A DNA stretch of 64,000 bases, taken from positions 1-64,000 of the forward strand of contig NZ_AVGG01000001.1 of assembly GCF_000498535.1 (NCBI RefSeq), read 5' to 3'. The notes beneath the pieces are model-generated. The model searched no databases, had not been told where the DNA came from, and saw only the letters and a list, made by a program, of their open reading frames with translations. Positions 51,353 to 61,297 of this stretch are shown piece by piece (within the stretch, counting starts at the first letter, position 1; every line of letters begins with the position of its first letter). This DNA comes from Flavobacterium limnosediminis JC2902 (lineage in GTDB: Bacteria; Bacteroidota; Bacteroidia; Flavobacteriales; Flavobacteriaceae). Made by a program: the position numbers and the translations under genes.

Positions 51353-54127
51353 CTATAACGCATATTTCAGACTCAAAATCAGATAACGCGGCTGAACGGC
51401 ATACGTTGAAAAACTGCTTGTTCCTCCCAACTGACTAAAACTACTGTCATTAATTGATTGCGTATCCAATAAATTCGTTCCCGATAATTTCCACTCCCAT
51501 TTGCTGTTTTTCTTCTGATACATTAACGAGGCCGATAAGAAATCATATTCCGTATCAGAGGTTTCCGATTTGTTTCGGTTGTGATAGAAGGAGTATTCCG
51601 AAGTAAACGAAAAAGCATCCAGGAAATAATATTCTAACGTTACCGACGGACTGTCGACATAAAAAGTATCGCTCGAAAAATCGTTTACGGTATAATTATA
51701 AGCAAGTTCCAGATTCGGAATCTTTTTAAAATTGGTTGAGAATTTCAGATTATAATTTTGCGTATAGGATTCTGTGGTTTGTACTTCGGACGGATTGTTG
51801 TTCGGATCGGCATCACCATCGATACCAACACGAATATTGTTAAACTTACTCCAATTCAGGCTCGCGCCGAAAGAAGCTTTGTAATACTTAAGAAAAGAAC
51901 GTCCGTAAGTTCCGCTACCCGAAATGGTCTCATCTGCAAAAGCAGAATCCATGTTAACCGATGATGAAATCTGATTAATTCCCACAAACAACACTTTGCT
52001 TTTTATCGCATCCACTTGTTTTGAATAGGTAAGATTCGCAAAAATATTTTCGAAATTGAACATGTTGTATTTGAAGTAACGCAGGGAATGCACCTGAGAA
52101 AGCGAATTCTCCAGCATACGATTTCCTCCAAACAAACTGTTGTAATTTGAAAACACATACCCCTCGGCCAATTTATTAATATCGGTAAAATTATTGGTCA
52201 TGGAATAATTATACGTCAGCGTTTCTGATTTTTTCAATTGCCACAGCGCGTAGAAATCAGGTAGGAATCGGCTGAAAGAGTTCTTATTTGAAGTTCCCAG
52301 CTGCTCATCATTGGTATTATAATTGTGCACACTGAATCCGGGATTGAACGTGAATTTTCCCGTCATGAACTTATAATGCAAGGCTGCAAAAACATCATTA
52401 AAGGCATAATTCACATCATTGTTATTCGCCGGATCATTCAAATCATTCTGAGAACCGTTGTCCAGAATCTGAAAAATATGGGAGTTGAAATTCTGATACG
52501 AATAAGTATTCCCGAAAGTGAAATTGATATTACTCTTAGGCGTTACCATGTAATAATAGTCAAACTTAGTATCCACTTTGTTAGTCTTAACAAAACGGTT
52601 CTGACTTACATCATCACGAACCCCTGTTCCCTCGTCTATATAACCGGTTAACAAAGGAGCAAAAGGCAACACTTCCAGATTTGCGTTATAAAAAGGGTCT
52701 TCGTCCTGATACAAATGCTGCATTTCAAAAGCAAAAACATGCTTGTCGTTCAGTGTATAGTAATAGTTCAGGTTCTGATTCAGAGAGAACGGATTTTGTT
52801 TCTTTTGCGAATACACATCATTGTATTGCGGAACCGACGTCCCATTACTATTATTCGTAATTGTCGAATTGGAAATCAATGCCGTATTTTCATCCTGTTT
52901 GGATCCTTTAATCAAAGCATCGTAGTCAAAATGTACTTTTTCCGAAGGCACATAGCTCGAACTCAATTTAAAAAATCCTAATTTACTGTCTTGTTTCGTA
53001 GCCGCCGTTTCGTCATTGAACGTGGTTGAATTACTACCTTGATCAATACGTGTCGATTTCACATTGGTCAGCAAATCGGTCTGACTTCCCATCATAATCC
53101 CGAAACCACTTATCGTCCATGCTTTTGAAGGATTATAACTGAAATTGGCTGCTCCGAATTTCGTATCAATTTCCATTGCCTGATTATTGCGCAGACCCAT
53201 TATTCCCAAATCGTTGGACGCCACATTAAAACTTGTTCCACCGCGTTTCATCATACTTTTGAATCCGCCGGTAAATTTGAAATAATCCTGCATGGTCAGC
53301 GGCAATTCACCAATATTGTTAAAGTTACCGATTACATTGATGCTGTATTTCGGATTATAATAAAACAATTTCGGATTTACAATATGCCGGTCTTCTTCAT
53401 GGCCGACACCGATTCCCGCAGTGACATCACCAAACCAGAAATTCTTTTTCCCTTCTTTCAGTTTGATGTTAATTGCTACATTTTCCTCGTTATTTTCAAG
53501 CCCTTTCAGATTGGAGACTTCGTTATAATTTCGAAGTACCTGAATTTTATCCAAAGCATCGGCAGGGATGTTTTTGGTTGCGATTTTGGTATCTCCGTCG
53601 AAGAAATCCTTGCCTTCCACCATTATTTTCTGCACTTTCTTGCCTTCCACCTGAATTTCACCATCCTTGTTCACCTCTACTCCGGGTAGTTTTTTCAGGA
53701 CGTCTTCTAACTTCCGCTCGGTACCGTTTCTGAAAGAATCCGAATTGTAAATAATCGTGTCACCACTAATAGAAACAGGCATTTCCTTCACGATTTCGAT
53801 TTCCTGAAGCATCGTTCCTTCTTTCAGAACAATATTCTTTATAATGTTTTGGGTTGTGGTTTTTATAGTAGTCGCATAAGGCTGATAACCGACATAGCTT
53901 ACCTTGATATCGTAGGTGGTATTGGGACTCAACGAAATCTGAAAACGTCCTTTATCATTCGTTATGGAATAACCGTCCATGGCTTTTGTTGCCTGATTAA
54001 CGGCCATAATATTTGCCATCTCCAAAGCCACACCGGTGGTATCTTTGATGACTCCTTCAAATTTCACATCCTGTGCGGAAGCTATTGTTGTTATAAAAAG
54101 CAGAACAACAAGGTATATGTTTTTCAT
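51353..54127 (-). CDS. TonB-receptor-like outer-membrane beta-barrel protein
   Basis: 924 aa. Signal peptide (KNIYLVVLLFITTIASAQ), an N-terminal CarboxypepD_reg-like domain (about 22-105; GVIKDTTGVALEMANIMAVN), a plug-like region (VEVNKDGEIQVEGKKVQKIMVEGKDFF), and a long barrel of the outer membrane protein beta-barrel type. The N terminus lacks an obvious TonB box. It is co-directional with the GLPGLI gene 43 bases upstream, a pairing often seen in flavobacteria. Ligand unknown. Confidence 0.87.
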   Translation of the reverse strand: MKNIYLVVLLFITTIASAQDVKFEGVIKDTTGVALEMANIMAVNQATKAMDGYSITNDKGRFQISLSPNTTYDIKVSYVGYQPYATTIKTTTQNIIKNIVLKEGTMLQEIEIVKEMPVSISGDTIIYNSDSFRNGTERKLEDVLKKLPGVEVNKDGEIQVEGKKVQKIMVEGKDFFDGDTKIATKNIPADALDKIQVLRNYNEVSNLKGLENNEENVAINIKLKEGKKNFWFGDVTAGIGVGHEEDRHIVNPKLFYYNPKYSINVIGNFNNIGELPLTMQDYFKFTGGFKSMMKRGGTSFNVASNDLGIMGLRNNQAMEIDTKFGAANFSYNPSKAWTISGFGIMMGSQTDLLTNVKSTRIDQGSNSTTFNDETAATKQDSKLGFFKLSSSYVPSEKVHFDYDALIKGSKQDENTALISNSTITNNSNGTSVPQYNDVYSQKKQNPFSLNQNLNYYYTLNDKHVFAFEMQHLYQDEDPFYNANLEVLPFAPLLTGYIDEGTGVRDDVSQNRFVKTNKVDTKFDYYYMVTPKSNINFTFGNTYSYQNFNSHIFQILDNGSQNDLNDPANNNDVNYAFNDVFAALHYKFMTGKFTFNPGFSVHNYNTNDEQLGTSNKNSFSRFLPDFYALWQLKKSETLTYNYSMTNNFTDINKLAEGYVFSNYNSLFGGNRMLENSLSQVHSLRYFKYNMFNFENIFANLTYSKQVDAIKSKVLFVGINQISSSVNMDSAFADETISGSGTYGRSFLKYYKASFGASLNWSKFNNIRVGIDGDADPNNNPSEVQTTESYTQNYNLKFSTNFKKIPNLELAYNYTVNDFSSDTFYVDSPSVTLEYYFLDAFSFTSEYSFYHNRNKSETSDTEYDFLSASLMYQKKNSKWEWKLSGTNLLDTQSINDSSFSQLGGTSSFSTYAVQPRYLILSLKYAL

Positions 54128-54170
54128 AAAAAGTAGTGGGAATAAAAATTAAATATTGGGGGTTACTAAA

Positions 54171-55058
54171 TTAATGCCCCATCCTTATTCCTCCTCTGTT
54201 GCCGCCTTGTGTCTGGAATTGCTCTCGCATCTCTTCCATTTTCTTTACTACGATTTCATCGTATTCTTTCTGGCTTACTACTTTTCCTTTTTTGGACGGT
54301 TTAATTTCTACTTTCTCTTTCGAATTCATAACCAGTTTCGAACACATGATAACGGTTTTTCCATCGTTTACTTCTAAAATCAGTCCCGGTAATCCCCAGT
54401 AACCTTCAGGCCCCTGATTGATTGGGATTTCAGGAGTGTACCATGCCGTAATTTCGATTTCTTTCGGCATATCAAATTCAGCCATGAAATTTGTTTTTTT
54501 CTCTTTGGATTCTTCCCCTTTTTTTGCCTCCTCTTCTTTTTTAAGACGCGCGTTTCTGAAATCGGAAGCACTCACCGGTTTAATGGCCGTGGCTTTATAG
54601 CAGGTATAGTCTCCTATTTTTTTTGTCTCACCGCTCAACTTCCAATTTAGCTTCGGCAAGGAATCAACCACCAAAAACTCTTTGCTCATGAATTCTTTAT
54701 CCACCGTATAGGTTTTCTCCTTTACATTTTTATAGTAGGTTCCTCCTCCACCCATCATGGAACCCATCATTCTGAAACGGCCGGCACTTTGTCCGGGAGC
54801 CTCTAATTTTTCTTCTTCTTTATAGATGGAACTGGTTTTATCAAAGTTAAGAATGAATGTTTTCTCGAACATTTTCTTCATACGTTCCTCCATCATTTTT
54901 TTCATTTCCGGAGTCATCTCTTTATTTCCGTCCATCCTGGCCTTGAAATCGGCTGTGCTTGTTTTCGATTCATACACGGCCATCCCCTGAAAATCCTGAG
55001 CAAATGAAGCTACCGTTGAGCAAAGTAATGCTAGTAATGCAAATGAAAAATTTTTCAT
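54171..55058 (-). CDS. GLPGLI family protein
   Basis: 295 aa with a signal peptide (FALLALLCSTVASFAQ). The family name motif appears as WGLPGLILEVNDG near residue 232, preceded by ITAWYTPEIPINQGPEGY. The middle is rich in Lys, Glu and Met (about 40-75). Secreted proteins of unknown function found almost only in Bacteroidetes, usually beside a TonB-receptor-like barrel, as here. A candidate -7 element lies at 55110-55117. Confidence 0.92.
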   Translation of the reverse strand: MKNFSFALLALLCSTVASFAQDFQGMAVYESKTSTADFKARMDGNKEMTPEMKKMMEERMKKMFEKTFILNFDKTSSIYKEEEKLEAPGQSAGRFRMMGSMMGGGGTYYKNVKEKTYTVDKEFMSKEFLVVDSLPKLNWKLSGETKKIGDYTCYKATAIKPVSASDFRNARLKKEEEAKKGEESKEKKTNFMAEFDMPKEIEITAWYTPEIPINQGPEGYWGLPGLILEVNDGKTVIMCSKLVMNSKEKVEIKPSKKGKVVSQKEYDEIVVKKMEEMREQFQTQGGNRGGIRMGH

Positions 55059-55109
55059 GATGTTTTAGTTATTTAAGATTGATAAGACGATTGAAACCAC
55101 TTTTTGTTA

Positions 55110-55117
55110 CAAAAATA
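55110..55117 (-). promoter_or_regulatory. Candidate -7 element of the GLPGLI-barrel operon
   Basis: TATTTTTG on the minus strand fits TAnnTTTG, 51 bases upstream of the ATG at 55058. It lies in the short divergent gap shared with the rightward gene at 55168. Confidence 0.42.
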
Positions 55118-55167
55118 TCTTGTTAGACTACTGTTTTTATAAAAGGTTTATTTGTACTTTGGCTTTT

Positions 55168-55959
55168 ATGCAACATTTAATAAAAATCATTGTTTTCCTA
55201 AGTGTGTTTTCCGGATTTTGTCAGCCGAATGACATTTCTTTAAAGCACGTCGGAACGTTTAAAACAGAGGCACAAACTTATATCGGACGCGATGCTTTCG
55301 GCAACAATTATACTTTGACAGACAATGTTCTCCGAAAAGAAAGCAATCAAACAAAACAGGAGTACAAAAACATCTCTTTGGGAAAAATCGATCAGGTCGA
55401 CCTCCAGAATCCGTTGCAATTGGTGCTGTTTTACAAAAGAATGAACGCTGTGGTGCTATTGGACAATCAACTGAATGAAACGGTTAAAATCATTTTTTCG
55501 GAAACCAATCCGGAACTTCAGCCGCAATGGATAAGAATGGCGTCCCAAAACCAGCTTTGGCTGTTCGATTTTGCAAGCCAGAAACTCGGCCTATACAATT
55601 ATCTCAAAAGGACGTTCAATCCCATTACGGTTACTTTTGAATCCCCCATTACAGCCACACAATCGGATTACAATTATTTTTATTGGATTAACAAGGATCA
55701 GGAACTCTTTGCTTCCAATCTTTTCGGTAAAATCAATTTTCTCGGAAAGGTTCCGGATTTTGATGCGATGCAACTTATCTCTTCGAAACAAGTACTGTTA
55801 AAAAAAGGGACTATTTTAAGTATTTACGACCTGGAAAAAGAAACTTCACAAATCCTTCCGATTGCTGAAAAAAGCTTTGACAGTTTTTATTATAAAGACC
55901 AAATTTTATCTATTTTTACCAACAACGAAATCAGGAATTATAAAATACTTTTACCATAA
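55168..55959 (+). CDS. Exported protein of unknown function, beside dNK
   Basis: 263 aa from ATG 55168, which gives a clean signal peptide (LIKIIVFLSVFSGFCQ); the ORF's earlier ATG (55120) adds 16 residues that spoil it. The mature part is beta-rich (YIGRDAFGNNYTLTDNVLRKE, LLDNQLNETVKIIFSETNPELQPQW), suggesting a propeller-like fold. No family recognised. Its stop overlaps the ATG of the deoxynucleoside kinase by one base, so the two are co-translated. Confidence 0.75.
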   Translation: MQHLIKIIVFLSVFSGFCQPNDISLKHVGTFKTEAQTYIGRDAFGNNYTLTDNVLRKESNQTKQEYKNISLGKIDQVDLQNPLQLVLFYKRMNAVVLLDNQLNETVKIIFSETNPELQPQWIRMASQNQLWLFDFASQKLGLYNYLKRTFNPITVTFESPITATQSDYNYFYWINKDQELFASNLFGKINFLGKVPDFDAMQLISSKQVLLKKGTILSIYDLEKETSQILPIAEKSFDSFYYKDQILSIFTNNEIRNYKILLP

Positions 55960-56573
55960 TGCATATAGCTGTAGCAGGAAACATTGGCGCCGGAAAAACT
56001 ACTTTAACCCGACTTTTATCCAAACATTTCAAATGGGAACCACATTTTGAAGACGTGGTGGACAATCCGTATCTGGATGACTTTTACCACTCTATGGATC
56101 GTTGGTCGTTTAATCTGCAGATTTACTTCCTGAACAGCCGTTTTCGTCAGGTACTGCAAATCCGTGAAAGCGGAAAAAAAATCATTCAGGACCGAACCAT
56201 TTATGAGGATGCGCACATATTCGCTCCGAATTTACATACCATGGGGCTGATGAGCAATCGCGATTTCGAGAACTATTCCACCTTATTCGAAATGATGGAA
56301 AATCTTGTTGGCTCACCCGACTTATTGATTTATCTGAGAAGTTCCATTCCCAATCTGGTATCCCAAATTCACAAACGCGGGCGTGAATACGAAAACACTA
56401 TTTCCATTGAATACCTGAGCCGTCTTAACGAAAGGTATGAAGCATGGGCACAAACCTATAACAAAGGAAAATTACTGATTATTGATGTGGACAACGTAGA
56501 TTTCGTTAACAACCCGGAAGACTTGGGCAGCGTAATCAACCGCATTGATGCCGAAATAAACGGATTATTTTAA
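55959..56573 (+). CDS. Deoxynucleoside kinase
   Basis: 204 aa. Phosphorylates deoxynucleosides for salvage. P-loop AVAGNIGAGKTTLTRLL at residues 4-20, substrate-site segment FNLQIYFLNSRFRQVLQI, DRTIYEDAHIFA (the DRS-like catalytic motif) near residue 75, and the lid Arg-rich IHKRGREYENTIS near 143. Whether it prefers dA, dG, dC or T cannot be read. Translationally coupled to the upstream exported protein; terminator follows directly. Confidence 0.92.
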   Translation: MHIAVAGNIGAGKTTLTRLLSKHFKWEPHFEDVVDNPYLDDFYHSMDRWSFNLQIYFLNSRFRQVLQIRESGKKIIQDRTIYEDAHIFAPNLHTMGLMSNRDFENYSTLFEMMENLVGSPDLLIYLRSSIPNLVSQIHKRGREYENTISIEYLSRLNERYEAWAQTYNKGKLLIIDVDNVDFVNNPEDLGSVINRIDAEINGLF

Positions 56574-56577
56574 ACAG

Positions 56578-56603
56578 AAAAGCCCCCTGATTGTGGGGCT
56601 TTT
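56578..56603 (+). terminator. Intrinsic terminator after the deoxynucleoside kinase
   Basis: Stem AAAAGCCCC / GGGGCTTTT, 8-base loop, T-run; 4 bases past the stop codon. Confidence 0.88.
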
Positions 56604-56676
56604 TTTGTAACTTTATATATCTCTTTTACATAAAAATACTAATGCTCACTGATTTTCAATTTTAAATCTTTGAGGT

Positions 56677-57042
56677 ATGGAAACACTCTACAAAAAAGCA
56701 AAAGTCGTAAGTTTTTTCACAGTTCTGCTTGTGTTTTTGCAAAGTTGTGATACCTACGAAAAGGTTCCAATGAGTTTGGATGAAGCTGTCACTGCCAACA
56801 AAAAGGTAAAAGTAATTACCGCTGACAAAAAAACACACAAATTTAAAAAAATACAAATGTCAGACGGCACCTATTACGGACTCACTGAAGTCAGAGATCA
56901 AATAGTAAAAACCCCCATGCATAAAAACGAAATACAAAGCATTAATTCAGTCGACAATACAGCCTCCGCGGATGCAACACGAGGAACTGCCAAAATTGCT
57001 TTGGTTGTGTTATATGTAATGGGTATAACTACAACACCGTAA
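56677..57042 (+). CDS. Small lipoprotein of unknown function
   Basis: 121 aa. The hydrophobic start VSFFTVLLVFLQSC has a lipobox-like LQSC (Cys near residue 24). The middle (DEAVTANKKVKVITADKKTHKFKKI) is basic and the last 15 residues (IALVVLYVMGITTTP) are hydrophobic. No family recognised. It stands alone between two terminators. Confidence 0.65.
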   Translation: METLYKKAKVVSFFTVLLVFLQSCDTYEKVPMSLDEAVTANKKVKVITADKKTHKFKKIQMSDGTYYGLTEVRDQIVKTPMHKNEIQSINSVDNTASADATRGTAKIALVVLYVMGITTTP

Positions 57043-57073
57043 TTTCACTAAAATCAACAATTACTTTAAACAG

Positions 57074-57100
57074 AAAAGCCTCTCGAATCATGAGGCTTTT
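57074..57100. terminator. Bidirectional intrinsic terminator
   Basis: Stem AAAAGCCTC / GAGGCTTTT with a 9-base loop between the small lipoprotein gene and the convergent beta-mannosidase gene. Confidence 0.88.
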
Positions 57101-57101
57101 T

Positions 57102-59576
57102 TTATTTGAATGTATCGAACAACGATTTAAACGTAAAATCTTTCGTCGGTTTTGTTGTGCCGATGACTTTCCTTTCCCCAGGTAACAAATCAAAATAATT
57201 ATCGCTGAAATGTCCTTTATCGGAATTTAAAAAAACATTTTTAGCCAAAACATCCGTAGTCACTTCAACCGCATTATCACTTAAATGTCTGATTGTGATT
57301 TTCGGTTCGCTCAATTCTAAATCTTTTGGTTTTTCAAAATAAAACAACGCCAATTTCACATCCGTATCAGACAAAACAAGCTTCACGGAAAGCACAGACT
57401 GTTTGGGATTGAACTTCCCAAACTCTTTTTTGTCAATCGCATAATACACTTTGCTTGTATTTGCTTCTACCTGAACTTCCGAAGCCGATTTCCATAAAAC
57501 AGCCCCTTTAAAATCTAACAGTTCCAGTTGAAGTTTTCCTTTTTTCGGAGTCAGTTCATCGCTAACCACATAGACTTTATACTGATTCTCTTCTTCTGCA
57601 ACCGAAAGCAAAACATCTTCAAAGCTTCGTTTCACCTGATAATGAAAAGCTTTCCAATTGCCCAAATAATCCACCGAACTCCACGAGGTCACCGGCCAGC
57701 AATCGTTCAGTTGCCAATACAACGTTCCCATACAATACGGTTTCGCCCGACGATGGGCTTCAATCGCGGTTTTCATCCCGTCAGCCTGCAGCAATTGAGA
57801 AACATAAACATAGTCTTCAAATTGTTTCGGAACTTTATAATCGCGTTCCATATAGGTTTGAATGGTTTGATAACCTGTTGGATGTTTCTGATGGTTTTTT
57901 ACCGATTCGGAAGTCAGGCTCAAATCGTTTTCATTTGCGAATGCTTTAAACGTTTCCAGATTTGGCATCCCCTGAAAACCATATTCGCTCATAAAACGAC
58001 CAACTTTCTTTTTGTAGATCTCAAAAGGTTCCATCCCCCACCAAACGCCCCAGTAATGGGAATCGCCCTGCAGCAGACTTTCTTTCCTACCCCAACCAAT
58101 GGACGGTGATGACGGCCAGTACAAGTTCTTTTCCTTTGCCAGCAAACTGTCCAGCGTTTTCGGAATCAGTTCGTGAAACAGCTTTTTATAGTCATTCCAT
58201 ATCTTAGTCGAATCCGCAGCGGAATACTTGTATTGTTTTTGCCAGCCCCAATTGTGCCAGCCTTCATCATTCTCATTGTTTCCGCACCAAAGTGCCAAAC
58301 TCGGATGATTTTGCAAACGGTTTACGTTATCGACGACTTCCTGTTTTACGTTATTCAGAAAGTTTTTATCGCCCGGATACATCGCACAGGCAAACATGAA
58401 ATCCTGCCAGACCAGAATACCCTTTTTATCGCATTCGTCGTAAAAAGCATCATCGGCATACACACCACCACCCCAAACGCGCAACATATTCATATTCGCA
58501 TCCACGGCATTTTTAACGATGCTTTTATACACCGAATCTTTAACTCTAGGCAGAAAACTGTCAGGCGGAATGTAATTGGCGCCTTTCATAAAAACCGGAA
58601 CACCATTGAGTTTAAAATAAAAACTTTTTCCGATGTTGTCCTTATCCTGAATCAATTCGATGGTTCGCAACCCGACATTCAATTCTTTTTGATCCGAATT
58701 TCCGTTTTTATCCGAAAGCGAAATAACGAACGGATACAGATATGCTTCGCCTAAACCGTTACTCCACCAACGTTTCGGATTTTTGATTTCGTAATCGATT
58801 TTCAGTTGATTCCTGCCTTTTTTAAGTGAATAGGTTTCCGATTTACCGTTGACTTTCAGCAGATACTTCCCGGATCTATGACAACTCACCTCAGCGGTGA
58901 AAAGCAATTTCGCCTCTTTATCCGAAAGTAATTGTTGTTCGAATTTTATATTTTCGATTTTCGCCGAATTCCAGAAATGCAATTGCGTTTTTTTCCAGAT
59001 TCCAGCCGTTACGAATCGTGGCCCCCAGTCCCAACCGTACTGATATTGGGCTTTTCGGGTAAATATTTTCTCATCGCCCGGCAACGTATACTTAAGTTTT
59101 TTTGCTTCCTCTTTTCCTTTTTTTACTGCAGATTGAAAAACAACAACCAATTTATTTTGTCCGGCTTTCAGCTGTTTCTTAACATCGATTTTCCAGGTTC
59201 GGAACATGTTATCGGCTTTTAAAACCGATTTTTCGTTCAGAAAAACTTCGGCATAAGTGTCCAAACCGTCAAACTGAAGATCAATGTTTTCGTTTTTAAA
59301 ATCTTGGGCAGAAATAAAAAAATTGGTTTCATATTCCCAATCTTCGTTTTCAATCCACTGCAATTGCTTTTCATTCGCTCCGAAAAAAGGGTTCGGAATA
59401 ACTCTATTAGTAAACAAATCCGAGTGAACGGTTCCCGGAACAGAAGCAGGAAGCCATTTCGCGTCGCCTTTCTTTCTGAAATTCCAGTTTTCCTTTCCCA
59501 AATCGGAATGGAAATTTTGAGCCAAAACCATAATCGGCAAACAGAAAACAAAAAGAAACCTCAAAAGATTTTTCAT
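57102..59576 (-). CDS. Beta-mannosidase, glycoside hydrolase family 2
   Basis: 824 aa with a signal peptide (LLRFLFVFCLPIMVLAQ). Sugar-binding, Ig-like and TIM-barrel domains in GH2 order. LWCGNNENDEGWHNWG near residue 432 carries the acid/base Glu, and VGRFMSEYGFQGMPNLETF near 530 the nucleophile Glu. WWSNGLGEAYLYPF and RVWGGGVYADDAFYDECD are typical of beta-mannosidases. Should remove the beta-1,4-mannose of the N-glycan core or of mannans. Last gene of a GH20-glycosylasparaginase-CutC-GH2 operon; overlaps CutC by one base. Confidence 0.93.
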   Translation of the reverse strand: MKNLLRFLFVFCLPIMVLAQNFHSDLGKENWNFRKKGDAKWLPASVPGTVHSDLFTNRVIPNPFFGANEKQLQWIENEDWEYETNFFISAQDFKNENIDLQFDGLDTYAEVFLNEKSVLKADNMFRTWKIDVKKQLKAGQNKLVVVFQSAVKKGKEEAKKLKYTLPGDEKIFTRKAQYQYGWDWGPRFVTAGIWKKTQLHFWNSAKIENIKFEQQLLSDKEAKLLFTAEVSCHRSGKYLLKVNGKSETYSLKKGRNQLKIDYEIKNPKRWWSNGLGEAYLYPFVISLSDKNGNSDQKELNVGLRTIELIQDKDNIGKSFYFKLNGVPVFMKGANYIPPDSFLPRVKDSVYKSIVKNAVDANMNMLRVWGGGVYADDAFYDECDKKGILVWQDFMFACAMYPGDKNFLNNVKQEVVDNVNRLQNHPSLALWCGNNENDEGWHNWGWQKQYKYSAADSTKIWNDYKKLFHELIPKTLDSLLAKEKNLYWPSSPSIGWGRKESLLQGDSHYWGVWWGMEPFEIYKKKVGRFMSEYGFQGMPNLETFKAFANENDLSLTSESVKNHQKHPTGYQTIQTYMERDYKVPKQFEDYVYVSQLLQADGMKTAIEAHRRAKPYCMGTLYWQLNDCWPVTSWSSVDYLGNWKAFHYQVKRSFEDVLLSVAEEENQYKVYVVSDELTPKKGKLQLELLDFKGAVLWKSASEVQVEANTSKVYYAIDKKEFGKFNPKQSVLSVKLVLSDTDVKLALFYFEKPKDLELSEPKITIRHLSDNAVEVTTDVLAKNVFLNSDKGHFSDNYFDLLPGERKVIGTTKPTKDFTFKSLFDTFK

Positions 59577-60244
59577 TACTGTAAGTTTGACTTCAAGGCT
59601 TTAACCTCATCAATATTTGCGATTTCACTTTTATCCGTTATTGCTGAAGAATGATAAAAACCGGCATTGGTTTGCTGTTGTAACATCTTTATATTGTTCG
59701 AACGCAATCCGCCGCCCGGCATGATCGTAATCCGGTTATCAGCCTTTTCAACCAATTTCATTAAAACCGAAATTCCTTCGATCACATTTGGCATGGTTCC
59801 CGAAGTCAGCAGCGTGGAAAAACCGCATTGTATCACGGCTTCCAAAGAGTGAAAAACTTCAGACACTTCATCAAAAGCCCTGTGGAACGTACATGGAAAA
59901 GGTCTCGCCAGTTCCACCAATTCCGAATTCTGCTGAAGATTTACCGTTTTATCTTCGTTTAAAATTCCGAAAACAAATCCGTTTACACCTAAAGTTTTGA
60001 ATTGCTGTATTTCCTTTTCCATCTGTTGAAATTCCGCTTCCGAATACACGAAATTTCCGCCTCGTGGACGAATCATCACATATATAGGAATTTTTAATCG
60101 GTCGAGGGTTTGTCTGACAACCTCTAAATCGGGAGTGGTTCCTCCTTCTTTAATGTTGGCGCAAAGTTCCACTCTGTCGGCACCACCTTCTTGGGCAATT
60201 AAAGCCGATTCCAGGTTAAAGCAGGCTATTTCTAATTTTTCCAT
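59576..60244 (-). CDS. cutC: CutC-family TIM-barrel protein
   Basis: 222 aa. EIACFNLESALIAQEGGADRVELCANIKEGGTTPD at the start, MIRPRGGNFVYSE near 58, TFHRAFDEV near 117, and TIMPGGGLRSNNI near 173 are the CutC signature. The family is named for copper homeostasis, but that role is disputed. Here it is tightly coupled by one-base overlaps to glycosylasparaginase and beta-mannosidase, with no copper genes nearby, so a part in sugar handling is worth considering (inference). Confidence 0.92.
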   Translation of the reverse strand: MEKLEIACFNLESALIAQEGGADRVELCANIKEGGTTPDLEVVRQTLDRLKIPIYVMIRPRGGNFVYSEAEFQQMEKEIQQFKTLGVNGFVFGILNEDKTVNLQQNSELVELARPFPCTFHRAFDEVSEVFHSLEAVIQCGFSTLLTSGTMPNVIEGISVLMKLVEKADNRITIMPGGGLRSNNIKMLQQQTNAGFYHSSAITDKSEIANIDEVKALKSNLQ

Positions 60245-61242
60245 TATCGCAAAAAGTAATTAGCATCAATTAATTTGTTTCCGGTATCGTCGTATTTAGC
60301 GTAATTGAATCCGCCCTGCACGCAATATGCTCCGTGTTCGCCTTTTTTGTTCAATGCAATGAACCCCACCTGGATATCTTTTAAATTTTTATTTCGAATT
60401 TTGGTCAGTTTCACAATTCGTGCCACGGCTTCTTCACAGGCTTTTTGCGGTGATCTTCCGTGACGCATCAGTTCCACCACCAAATGACAACCCGCAATTC
60501 GTATTACTTCTTCTCCGTGACCGGTTGCTGTTGCCGCACCGATTTCGTTATCGACATACAACCCCGCTCCGATGATTGGCGAATCACCCACGCGACCGTG
60601 CATTTTGTAGGCTAATCCGCTGGTTGTACAGGCTCCCGACAAATTTCCGTGTGCATCCAGGGCAATCATTCCAATGGTATCGTGATTTTCGATATTCGCT
60701 TTTGGATGATAATTACTGGTTTTCAGCCATTCCTTCCATTCTTTTTCGGAAGCTTCCACCAACAGGTTTTCTTTTTTATGACCTTGCGCCAAGGCAAATT
60801 GCAATGCTCCTTCACCTACCAACATTACATGCGGCGCTTTTTCCATCACAGCGCGCGCTACCATAATCGGATGTTTGATATGCTCCAGACAGGCCACCGA
60901 ACCGATGTTGGAAAACTCGTCCATAATGCAGGCATCCAGCGTCACTCTTCCGTCGCGATCGGGCCTTCCGCCGTAACCTACACTGCGCTCGTTCGGATCA
61001 CCCTCGGGAATTTTCACGCCGGCTTCTACCGCATCAAGAGCACGTCCCCTGTTTTTCAACACTTCCCAAGCCGCTTCATTGGCAGGGATTCCGAAATTCC
61101 AGGTAGAAAGCACGATGGGTTTCGTTGGTTTTACCGAAGAAACAATCATTTCTTCATCTTCCGATTTTCCTCTAAAAGCGTTCAACGCCACTGCAACCGA
61201 AGCGATGGCGGTTGTCTTTAAAAAATTCCTGCGGTTTGCCAT
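60244..61242 (-). CDS. N4-(beta-N-acetylglucosaminyl)-L-asparaginase
   Basis: 332 aa from ATG 61242; the ORF's first start at 61260 is GTG. Twin-arginine-type signal NRRNFLKTTAIASVAVALNAF. Ntn-hydrolase that cleaves GlcNAc from Asn after self-cleavage at the Thr of NHDTIGMIALD near residue 187; downstream GDSPIIGAGLYVDNEIGAATATGHGE near 218 is the substrate pocket. Matches glycosylasparaginase rather than plain isoaspartyl peptidase (NHDTIG signature). Acts on the Asn-linked end of N-glycans, complementing the neighbouring glycosidases. Confidence 0.92.
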   Translation of the reverse strand: MANRRNFLKTTAIASVAVALNAFRGKSEDEEMIVSSVKPTKPIVLSTWNFGIPANEAAWEVLKNRGRALDAVEAGVKIPEGDPNERSVGYGGRPDRDGRVTLDACIMDEFSNIGSVACLEHIKHPIMVARAVMEKAPHVMLVGEGALQFALAQGHKKENLLVEASEKEWKEWLKTSNYHPKANIENHDTIGMIALDAHGNLSGACTTSGLAYKMHGRVGDSPIIGAGLYVDNEIGAATATGHGEEVIRIAGCHLVVELMRHGRSPQKACEEAVARIVKLTKIRNKNLKDIQVGFIALNKKGEHGAYCVQGGFNYAKYDDTGNKLIDANYFLR

Positions 61243-61297
61243 ATTATTTTGTTTAGCCACTAATTACACAAATTAACATACATTTTTATTCTTGAAA